NCBI GenBank assembly: GCA_947588985.1
Contig: CANQBG010000008.1
Coordinates: 1-52,329 of the forward strand
Origin: an uncultured Clostridia bacterium
Lineage (GTDB): Bacteria > Bacillota > Clostridia > Christensenellales > Borkfalkiaceae
DNA: 52,329 bases
Direction: 5' to 3'
In this document: positions 17,043 to 25,500 of the stretch, piece after piece
Layout of the letters: each line of letters starts with the position of its first letter
How positions within the stretch are numbered: position 1 is the first letter of the stretch
The notes under the pieces: model-generated
The model's database searches: none
What the model was told of the DNA's origin: nothing
Seen by the model: the letters and a program-made list of their open reading frames with translations, nothing else
Position numbers and translations under genes: made by a program

Positions 17043-17069
17043 AAAAGTGCCATAGCAACGCTATGGCAC
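17043..17069 (-). terminator. Hairpin terminator after the membrane LRR protein gene
   Basis: Ten-base-pair stem GTGCCATAGC/GCTATGGCAC (17047-17056 and 17060-17069), three-base loop, with TTTTG following on the minus strand. It separates two transcription units. The plus-strand side continues into an A/T-rich run. Confidence 0.7.
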
Positions 17070-17091
17070 AAAAATTTTTTATTTTTTGGGC

Positions 17092-19473
17092 TCAGGTGCC
17101 CTTTTTTAAGTACTCCGGGCTCTCGTCCGTCCATTCGTTGAGGCCGACGAGATACTTTACGATCTTCTCCTGCTCGGTATCCCAAGAAAATCTGTCCTTG
17201 CGCGAAAACCATTCATAGACCTGCCACACACTGCCCTCCGGGAGCGTCACCTGCTTCAAGCGGGAACAGCCCACAAAGGCGAATGCGCCGATCACCGCAA
17301 CGCGGTCGGGAATGGAGATCTCCGTGAGGGCGGAACAGTTGCGGAAGGACGCGGTGGGCAATCGCTCGAGCGCCGCCGAAAGGCGTACCTCTTTGAGGAG
17401 GGTACAGCCCGAAAAGACCTCGTCACCGAGTGCGTTCACGCTGTCGGGCAGCGCGATGGCGGTGAGCGCCGTGCAGTTCTTCATGGCCGCGTTGCCCAAG
17501 GAGAGGAGCTCCGCGGGAAGCTCGAGCGCAGAAAGGCGGCTGCAATTTTCAAAGGCGTGCGCCCCGATCGTCCACACCGAATCCGACATCTTCACCTCCG
17601 AGAGGAAGGAGCAGTTGCGGAACGTCCCGTCTCCGATCTCTCCGATCCCATCCGGGATGACGGCCGACTGCAGCTTGTTGCCGCCCTCCTTTACGGGCGC
17701 GCCGATGCCCGTCACGCGGCGTCCGCCGATCTCCGTGGGGTATGTCACCTCGGACATGGTATAGGCGTACGTGTAGACGGTGGCCGTTCCGTCCGTCTCC
17801 ACTTCGTAATAGAAGCCGCCCTCGTAGCCGTCGTTGAAGTTCTGCGCGACGAGCAGCCAGCCGCAAAGCGCCCCGAAAATACAGAGCCCGAAGAGGGAAA
17901 AGGCACAGGCGCGCACCCCGTCCGAATCCGCGAATTCCCAATCGCAGCAACACCCCGCGATGATGAACGCCATCAGAAGCCCGAAGGAGAAATCCACCCA
18001 CAGCCACGCCCGCATGTTGCCCGAGAACCAGCCGATCAGAATGCAGACCGCCGCGAGCGCCCCCTCGAGCCCGACGGAGAAGCCGAGGGCACGGAAGTCG
18101 TAGGCGTCGGCCCCCATGGCCTGCGTGACGAGGTGCACCGCGGTGAGGCCGGCGAGCAGGATGGTGACGGCGAAGTAGGCCGCGTAGTCGGGGGAATCGC
18201 TCACGATATGTACGGCATAGGGAAGGCTCAAGAGGAGGAGCAGGCCGGCAAACTCGATCACCGAGAGGAGGATGCTTACCGCGCAGACCCCTTTGCCCCC
18301 GCGCGCGAAGTAGGACTTGAACTTGCGGAACGCGGCGGTGCGCCGCTTGCTCTTCGTGCGGCGATTATTTTCGCGCTCCTGCTTCTTCGCCTTCTTTTGC
18401 GCCTCTTTTTGGGCCTGCTCTTTGGCCCTTTCGGCCGCCAGCTCTTCCTCGCGGAGCTTGCGTTCCTCCTCGAGGAGCCGCCGCTTCTCCATCTTCCGGA
18501 TCCTGCGGTCCTCGATCGTCTCGCTCTGTCCCGCGCCGCCGAGCCCGCCGATCGCGTCTAAAATGGTGGCCGTGCTCTCGTCGATCTTGCCGCGCGTCTG
18601 TTCGCCCTCGGCGTGAACGTCGTGCTTGAGCTCCTCGATCCCGCTCAGGGTGCGGTCGAGCTTTTGTTTGCAATCACGAAGATCGGCAAGGATGACGTCG
18701 AGCTGCTTTTTGCAGTTTTCCGACCACGCCTCGCCCTCCGGCGTAAACTGCCCAAAGACGAGGGGCGCGCCGCACGCCTCGCAGACGCACTCCCACATCC
18801 CCCTCAGTTGCGCGCGTTCGAGCTTCTTCAAGGAGATGGGCGCATTGCAGTTCTCGCAGGTGAGAATTTGCGTTTTGAGAGCCTTCTTCGCGGACATGGG
18901 TGCCTCGGATTCCGTCTTGAGGAAGAGGCAATCGCGAATTTCCGCCGTGATCTCGTCCTTCAGCGTCGCGTTTTGCACCTCCACCGTGCGGGCGACGAGG
19001 TGCACGATCGCGTCGCTTCTCGAATCGAGTAGGCTCCGCCAATAGTCGGCAGCCGCCGCCTCGATGACGCCGAGCAGCTCCCCGAAGGGCTTTTCGAGTT
19101 CGGGATATTTCCCCGCGCGGGCCGATTGCAGAAGGCCGTCCGACCACGCTTTCAGGCTCTGCCCGCCGAGGTCCCCGAGCGCGGCCGCCGTAAGTTTTTT
19201 GGCGCTCCCCTTGCGCCACGAATAGAGGACCTTCCGCGGCAGGGGAAGGGTGGCCGCCAAGTCGTCGAGGAATTCCTTCGCATGCGGCAGCTTGGAAAAC
19301 GCCGCAAACTCCTTCGCCACGGCGCTCCCGTAATGTTTATAACGTTTGTACGCCACCACGGCGCGATCCTTGAGCGGCCTTACGGCGCTCTCGATGAGAT
19401 CGCTCGCGATCTCTCCGAGGATGTTCCCGGGGAGGTCTGCCGCGATGGCCGACATGCTTTCATAGAAATTCAT
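17092..19473 (-). CDS. Five-span membrane protein with zinc ribbon, coiled coil and C-terminal BspA-type leucine-rich repeats
   Basis: 793 residues, ATG with a CAGGAG ribosome site. An N-terminal helical region contains GNILGEIASDLIESA (17-31), nearly the same as in the soluble LRR protein encoded at 20328-22430. A linker has EAPMSAKKA (190-198). A zinc ribbon uses C206, C209, C231 and C234. A strongly charged coiled coil spans about 320-380. Five hydrophobic spans follow (about 395-420, 430-453, 463-484, 489-510, 520-543), then LRR_5 repeats (about 585-745: IPDGIGEIGDGTFRNC and similar). The basic pre-membrane segment predicts a cytoplasmic N-terminus and an outside LRR region. It looks like a transmembrane sensor or adaptor of the block. 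Confidence 0.8.
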   Translation of the reverse strand: MNFYESMSAIAADLPGNILGEIASDLIESAVRPLKDRAVVAYKRYKHYGSAVAKEFAAFSKLPHAKEFLDDLAATLPLPRKVLYSWRKGSAKKLTAAALGDLGGQSLKAWSDGLLQSARAGKYPELEKPFGELLGVIEAAAADYWRSLLDSRSDAIVHLVARTVEVQNATLKDEITAEIRDCLFLKTESEAPMSAKKALKTQILTCENCNAPISLKKLERAQLRGMWECVCEACGAPLVFGQFTPEGEAWSENCKKQLDVILADLRDCKQKLDRTLSGIEELKHDVHAEGEQTRGKIDESTATILDAIGGLGGAGQSETIEDRRIRKMEKRRLLEEERKLREEELAAERAKEQAQKEAQKKAKKQERENNRRTKSKRRTAAFRKFKSYFARGGKGVCAVSILLSVIEFAGLLLLLSLPYAVHIVSDSPDYAAYFAVTILLAGLTAVHLVTQAMGADAYDFRALGFSVGLEGALAAVCILIGWFSGNMRAWLWVDFSFGLLMAFIIAGCCCDWEFADSDGVRACAFSLFGLCIFGALCGWLLVAQNFNDGYEGGFYYEVETDGTATVYTYAYTMSEVTYPTEIGGRRVTGIGAPVKEGGNKLQSAVIPDGIGEIGDGTFRNCSFLSEVKMSDSVWTIGAHAFENCSRLSALELPAELLSLGNAAMKNCTALTAIALPDSVNALGDEVFSGCTLLKEVRLSAALERLPTASFRNCSALTEISIPDRVAVIGAFAFVGCSRLKQVTLPEGSVWQVYEWFSRKDRFSWDTEQEKIVKYLVGLNEWTDESPEYLKKGT

Positions 19474-19497
19474 GCAATGCTCCTGCCGGGCGGGAGA

Positions 19498-20316
19498 TCA
19501 CTTGATCCCGCGGTCGCCCGAGCCCGTATCGAGATTGTCGGTCAAAAGCCTCTGGCCGTATTCATAGAGATAGAGATTGATTTCTCCGATGTCGTAGTGC
19601 TTCTCCCGGATGAAGTAGAGGACGATGGAATCGAACTTATCGCCGCGCAGCGCATAGCCGGCATGGCGGAAGAGGGACTCCGTCTCCTTCTCGTCGAGCA
19701 TGAGCCCGATGGCGAGGTTAAACACATTGGAACGGGAGATGGTAGAGCTGTTTACGATCCGCGAAAAGTCCTGCCGGCTGAAGTGCGCCCGCTTGTAGAC
19801 TTCCACATGATCCATGCCGCGCGTGCGGATGAATTCGGTCACGTATTTGCCGAAGGTATCCATCTCCTGCTGTTCGGAGAAGAATTCTTCGAGCTTTTTG
19901 CACGTGTTTTCGAAGTCGAGATAGGTCGTTTTGCGCTCTTCGCGGACGGGCGCCTTCTCGGGCGCCTTCTCGGTCTGCTTCTCCACCACTTTCTCCGTCT
20001 GCTTCTCAGACGTCTGTTTCCCGAAGCCGAGCATGGGGACCTCTACGGAGAACGTCGTGCGATAGAGCCCCTTGAGCTTGTGGAAGCCCGGCTCCTTCTG
20101 CGGGGAGATGTCGTAAAAATACCCGTATAGCTTCTTGCGCGCCGCCTCGTCCATGGAGGCATAGCCGTATTTTTCGAGGAGCGCACGGAGCTCCTCGTCG
20201 CAGAGCATGGAGTCGAGCAAGAGCCTCTCCCCCATCACATAGGGCGAATCCGTCGCCGTCTCGGGCGCGCGTGCTACGATGGCGCGCAAGGTTTCATTAA
20301 ATTTTGTGTTATTCAC
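19498..20316 (-). CDS. Unknown protein with C-terminal HTH-like helical domain
   Basis: 272 residues from GTG 20316, which has GGAGG 6 bases upstream. A GTG at 20331 is in frame but contains that ribosome site. Residues 1-85 form a helical region with LLLDSMLCDEELRALLEKYG. A charged linker repeats EKQTEKVVEKQTEKAPEKAP. The C-terminal about 110 residues follow a pattern I know from uncharacterised proteins in bacterial signalling and conflict loci: FIRTRGMDHVEVYKRAHFSR, then SRSNVFNLAIGLMLDEKETE, FRHAGYALRGDKFDSIVLYF, ending YDIGEINLYLYEY. This is XRE-like in helix pattern, but DNA binding is unproven. It lies between the two LRR protein genes. Confidence 0.65.
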   Translation of the reverse strand: MNNTKFNETLRAIVARAPETATDSPYVMGERLLLDSMLCDEELRALLEKYGYASMDEAARKKLYGYFYDISPQKEPGFHKLKGLYRTTFSVEVPMLGFGKQTSEKQTEKVVEKQTEKAPEKAPVREERKTTYLDFENTCKKLEEFFSEQQEMDTFGKYVTEFIRTRGMDHVEVYKRAHFSRQDFSRIVNSSTISRSNVFNLAIGLMLDEKETESLFRHAGYALRGDKFDSIVLYFIREKHYDIGEINLYLYEYGQRLLTDNLDTGSGDRGIK

Positions 20317-20327
20317 GGAATTCCTCC

Positions 20328-22430
20328 TCACTCGGTTTTCGGCAACTTGAATGCCAACTCCGCATTATTGTCGTCGTATGTGACGAATATATGTTTCGGG
20401 GAGACCCTTGTGCCCGCAAAGGCAAATTTCCCCACGGTGACGTCGTCAGGGAGTAAGATCGACCGTAACTGCTCGCACCCATATGCCGCCCCCGCCGCAA
20501 TGCGGGTGAGCGAAAAATCCTCAAAATCCAATAATTCCGCCTTCGAAACTGTGCGATACAAAACCGTCTTGTCCCGATCGAGCAGGCAGTTCTCCTCCAC
20601 GACGAAGTTTCCGCCCTTCTCCGCCTTCACCTCGGCAGGACAGCCCATAAAGACGCCCTCCCCGAGTTCTTCGAGCGACTTGGGAAGCGTGAGCTCCCCA
20701 TCGAGCGCGGCGCATCCGCAGAAGGCCCAACCGCCCAGCTTCCGCAGCGTTTTGGGAAGCGCAAAGGACTTGAGCGCCTTACAGCCGAAGAAGGCCCGCT
20801 CCTCGATGATTTCTACATTTTCTCCGCCGGAGACCTTCTCTAATTTTGGACAAAACGCGAATGCGCCGGCCCCGATCTTTTTGAGCGACGCGGGAAGACG
20901 CACGTTGACGATCTCCTCGTACCCCGCAAAGAATTCCTTTTTGATCTCCTTGACGCCTTCTTTAATTTCGAGCTTGCCGTCCTCCCAGATGCGCTTGTCC
21001 CAATCGGTAAGGACGCCGTTTTTGGTCGTAAATTGAGGCTCTTGGGGCTCGGGAGGTTCTTTGGGCCCTTCAAGCTGTTTCTCTCCGCCGCCTGCGGAAA
21101 GTGCGGCAAGGAACTTCTCACGATCTTTGCGGTCCACTTCAAAACAAGTTTTTATATACTCTGATATAGCAACTTCTTCTTGAAGCCCGGATTCCTTATT
21201 CCATTTAATTAAAAATTCAATAAACCTCGTTCGCTTAATATGATAACTTTTCGTTTTTACGCTTTCAATATTCCCAAATCCGAGCCGCTGAAGCCTTAAG
21301 AAATTGCTTTCCAAATCGGGATCATACTCGGGCTCCTTATCAGTCCTATCCTCGAGAGGATCCATGAAGTACCTATAAAATGCCACCACAGGAGCCACAA
21401 CACGAGAAAGATTTTCATTAGGATCATCAAATGTCCCCAATGTACGTTGAATATTATGAATATATTCAGTAACTTTATCCCTGTCTTTTCTTGGAGATAT
21501 AATTGCATCTATTGTTAAATTATAGAGGTCGCTCAGCAATTCTTTTGTTTTCTCTCTTTCCAAAATGCTGTAAAAGCCGCCGAGGAGATCGCTTTTGAGA
21601 TTCTCGAGCTCCTTGCGTTCGCGCTTAATCTCGGCACTCGCGCGATTGGAGAGGTTTTCGAAATCGAAGTTTTCTATGGTGCATTTGCACTTCTCGCACA
21701 CATAGGCGCCGTCGAGCCGATGAAACAAAGCGCCGGGACCACAGTTGGGGCACTCGCGGAGCATGGCGATCCTGCGAAGAGTCGGCTGCTCGTTTCCGTT
21801 TGGGGCGGCTTTCCCCATTTGTTCAATCATCGATTTCAGTTCGGAAATTTCGCCTTGTAAACTTGCATGGACAACTTCGAGCTCATCGGGAACTTTTGCC
21901 CATTGGGTATCAATCAACCTCTCCCGGAATTCGCAAAGAAATTCAACCAACCCTCTCTGCTGAGCGGGACTCAATTTTTGAAATTCCTTTACTTGTGAGA
22001 AATATTCCAAGAAGTCGTTGCTACGGAAGCTATAGAGCACATCTAACCAACGTTTGAATTTCCCACGGTGAGATTTGATGAAGGGATTCCTATTCTTCTC
22101 CTTTATGGCCGCATTTAAGACATTTCGAAGTTCTTTCGCGCTAATGCCAAAGTCGCCATCTTGTAGCTCTTCCTCTAACGTTTTTTCCGTGTGTTTATCC
22201 TCGATCTTCCCCTTGATGTGCCGGAAGATCACTTTTCCGATTTTGGCGATCTTTCCGAGAACGCTCTCCAAAGCGTCACTGATGAACTCGCCGGCGATAT
22301 TTCCGCCAAGGCCGCCCGTATCCTTCAATTGCCCGAGCAATTGATCGAAAAATGTCCCGGTTTTTTCTCCGATATCCGATGTGGTGTCGACACTGTCTTC
22401 GATAATCGAGAGCTTTTTTCTTTTTGCCAT
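20328..22430 (-). CDS. Soluble LRR protein with zinc ribbon, companion of the membrane LRR protein
   Basis: 700 residues, no membrane segment. The order is an N-terminal helical region with GNIAGEFISDALESV (43-57), a charged helical domain (80-180), a zinc ribbon (C227, C230, C245, C248), a long helical core (260-450), a proline-rich linker (EGPKEPPEPQEPQ) and BspA-type LRR_5 repeats to the end (VRLPASLKKIGAGAFAFCP and similar). The architecture parallels that of the protein encoded at 17092-19473, without the membrane spans. The DNA for about residues 75-435 is markedly A/T-rich (32-40% G+C in three 60-base lines I counted) against the GC-rich ends, so the core may be a foreign domain. The ribosome site is AAGGAGAACG. 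Confidence 0.75.
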   Translation of the reverse strand: MAKRKKLSIIEDSVDTTSDIGEKTGTFFDQLLGQLKDTGGLGGNIAGEFISDALESVLGKIAKIGKVIFRHIKGKIEDKHTEKTLEEELQDGDFGISAKELRNVLNAAIKEKNRNPFIKSHRGKFKRWLDVLYSFRSNDFLEYFSQVKEFQKLSPAQQRGLVEFLCEFRERLIDTQWAKVPDELEVVHASLQGEISELKSMIEQMGKAAPNGNEQPTLRRIAMLRECPNCGPGALFHRLDGAYVCEKCKCTIENFDFENLSNRASAEIKRERKELENLKSDLLGGFYSILEREKTKELLSDLYNLTIDAIISPRKDRDKVTEYIHNIQRTLGTFDDPNENLSRVVAPVVAFYRYFMDPLEDRTDKEPEYDPDLESNFLRLQRLGFGNIESVKTKSYHIKRTRFIEFLIKWNKESGLQEEVAISEYIKTCFEVDRKDREKFLAALSAGGGEKQLEGPKEPPEPQEPQFTTKNGVLTDWDKRIWEDGKLEIKEGVKEIKKEFFAGYEEIVNVRLPASLKKIGAGAFAFCPKLEKVSGGENVEIIEERAFFGCKALKSFALPKTLRKLGGWAFCGCAALDGELTLPKSLEELGEGVFMGCPAEVKAEKGGNFVVEENCLLDRDKTVLYRTVSKAELLDFEDFSLTRIAAGAAYGCEQLRSILLPDDVTVGKFAFAGTRVSPKHIFVTYDDNNAELAFKLPKTE

Positions 22431-22482
22431 TCAACCGTTCTCCTTTGTTGCTTTTTGGGGCATACCCCGATTTCCCGGCAAT

Positions 22483-22507
22483 GCCTTCCCCCATTGCGGG
22501 GGAAGGC
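22483..22507 (-). terminator. Strong hairpin without T-tract after the giant gene
   Basis: Ten-base-pair stem GCCTTCCCCC/GGGGGAAGGC with loop GCAAT (minus strand). No U-run follows, so it may be a mRNA 3'-end stabiliser or processing site rather than a full terminator. It would allow lower expression of the downstream LRR protein genes. Confidence 0.5.
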
Positions 22508-22514
22508 AAGCGCC

Positions 22515-25500
22515 TTATACGTATTGATGATACTTTTCAAACAGCTCGGCCATCAGGTCGGGATCCAAGATCCCCTTCCCGATCGCCACTTTGAAATATT
22601 GTACGTTGAAGGCGTCGAACACTTCCTTCGGGATCGCGCCCTGCATCTCCTCGTAGGTAAACAGCCCGTAGCGGTCGATATCGGCTTGCATCTTCTGCTC
22701 GTCGTATTTGAGGCCGTCTCCGTATTCGAAGATGTTGATAAATTCCACAAAGCCTTGGAAGGAGACCGTGGAGACGAGCCCTTCCGCGATCACATTCCAT
22801 GCGCCCATGGAGACGACCGCATAGCGCCCCGTCCATTCCTTCGTCACGAAATAGCTCTTGAGCGTCACGCTCTCATAGATATATTCTCCGAAAGCGTCCT
22901 GCGCCACATACGCAAACGTATCTCCGAGATAGCTCTCCACGTTATCCACCGAGATCGCGACGTATTTATTCTTCGTCAAATCGAAGAGCGCGTGCTCGTG
23001 GATGATCTTCAAGACAGTCCCGTTGCTGAAGGTTAGATTGAGGATCTCATAGGCCTTTGCGGCCTCTTCGTAGTGGGCCGTCAGCGCAATCGGCCTTGCC
23101 TCGATCTGCCCTGTATAGTGGTTGACGGCCAAGACCATATCTCCGACAGAGAGCGTTTCGATGGGCTTCTTGGTGCCGTCTGCCATGTAGATCATGGTGC
23201 CATCTGAGTAGCACCAATCAGGGTCCGGGGGTTCTTCGTAATCGGAATGCACCTCCAAGGCAACATCGTGAGCGGGCATGTCAAATGTATCGCTGGATAC
23301 GTCGCCTAGATTGTTTCCGTCTCTTACGTAATAACTATTTTTATTCCCGTAATAAGAAATCGTGACGCTGATGTTGGTATTATATTCATACATACCTCCG
23401 TCCACTACACCGCTGATCGAGCCGCCCTTATTCCCGGACGAATTTATCGTGATCTTGTAGCTGTTGATTTTCCACTGCTCGGTGAAGGTCACGGAGATGG
23501 TCGTCTCGTCTTTTGTATCCGCATACGAGCGCAGATCGCTGATGGGATTCGCGTTTGCGGAATACGTCTTATTGTTGAAGGAGTAGTTCGTAAAGTTATA
23601 ACCCGTCTTGCTTCCTGCGCCGGGGAGGGTGAAGGAGCTGAAGTAGTTGATCGTACTTCCGGAGGGCCCGCCGGAGACGCCCGACAGCCCGCTATAAGAG
23701 ATCTTGATCTTCTTCTCCTGCCAAGTGGCCGAGAGAGTGACGGTGACTTCCGCAAGGTCCTGCCCGTCCGCATAGGTGCGGAGCGCGGCGATCGCGCTAT
23801 CCGCGTTCGCTCCGCGCTGCAAACTCCCGGCTTCGCTCGCCCAGCTCGCAAAGTAGTAGCCCGCATGGGTGGTGTAGACGCTCTGCTCGCGGGCGGCATA
23901 CTCATCCTTCCAATTATTCAAGCCGGAATAGGAATAGCGCTCCTCCGGGATGTCCTTGCCGCCTTGGGGATCGTAGCGGATGACGATCTCCCGCTCCGTC
24001 CAGTTTGCCTTAAGGGAGATGTTGAGCGTTTCGCTTGCGTTGACCTCGTCGGCGTACTGCATGAGCAGGCTTGCGAGCTCTTCGATTGCGGCGCTGCGGG
24101 AGAGCGTGTGCTTGCCCTCCTCCCACGTCCACGCGCTGAGGTAATAGCCCGCGCGCATAGACATGCGGAAGGCATACTGCGGCGCGTCGCCCAAGAGGTC
24201 GGCATAGGAGAGAGTCTCCTTGGCTACCGCGGTGCCGTTTTCCGTCTCATAGGAGAGGGCGATCTCGCGCGCCGTGTGCTCCTTGAGCGAGAACTTGGTT
24301 TCGTATGCGGTGGCGTTGCCGCCCCGGTCCAAATAGCCGAGCAACAGCCTTTGCAGCTCGTCGTCGAGGCTTCCCGTGAAGGTCTGCGCGCCGTCCTTAT
24401 ACGTACTCGTTGTGAAGGTGTACAGCACGGCGTCGTCGTTGGAGAAGGCGCTCTCCCACAGCACATAGTAGCCGTTGTGCGCGGGGAGGCGGAATTCGCC
24501 GCCTGCGATCTCCGAATAGGAATAGACTTTCGTCCGCGCCCCTTCTTCGAGCCAATCGGCCCCCGTGAAGTTGACCGTGATCTCCTTTTCCGTGCGGATG
24601 GGCGTGAAGATGAAGGTGAGCTTCGCGCTCCGCACGTCGCCGGAGTATTGCTTCAAATAGGCATCGACGATGGCGTTGATGGCCTCGTCCTCGTAGCGAT
24701 ACTTGCCTTCGCCGTTGATCTGCCAATCTTGCTCGCCTTCGAGGAAGCCGTAGCCATTCTTCTCGTGGAATGCGGGGAGCCTCTCCCCCTCCCCCTCGAA
24801 GAACTCCGAAGCGGTCTTTTCGGTGACGCTCTTATCCCCGGCATTGTCGTCGTAATCGATCGTGATCTCGATGGTGCGGGGCGCCCATTGCGCCGTCAGC
24901 GTGACGGAGACGCCCGCAGCTGCCGTTTCGGAGAAGCTATCGAGCTTTTCGAGATAGGTGCGGAGCTTTTCGAAGAGATCCGCATCGGAGGCGACGGATT
25001 CGCCCTCGCCGTCCGCGATCGCAAGCGTGAAGCCCGTGAGATACTCGTCTCTGCGGAAGGCGGGAAGCCGCTCTCCCTCGAGCGCCCACGCGTTTGCCGT
25101 GAGCAGCTTGGCGTAGTCGGAGGGTTCCGTCTTATAGGCCTCGCCCTCGCCCGCGACATATTGCACCGTGAAGGAAATTGGCTTCCAGACGGCCTTGGCC
25201 GTCGCGGTGAACGCCCCGAGATCGAGATGTTGGTTCAGAACTTCGAGGAAGCCGGTGTGGTAGGAATAGAGGTCGCCGCAGCAGTTTTCCTGCTCGCAGT
25301 CGCAACCCTCCTCGCAGCCGTTGCAGAGGCAGCGGAAGAACATATCTCCGGTTTCGTTGAACACTTCGGCCGTAAGCTGCCAACCCGCGAAGTAGTAGCC
25401 CTTCTTCTGCGGCGGCGTCACGGATCCATCCGCGAAACCGGTGAGATAGGGACTGCCGCTCGAGATCTCGTTGTCCGAGACCGTGAGAACGATCTCGGCA

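Noticed and set aside
22518-23213. Active splicing intein
   Set aside because: No C-terminal His-Asn followed by an extein; the domain ends the protein, so Hedgehog-like processing fits better.
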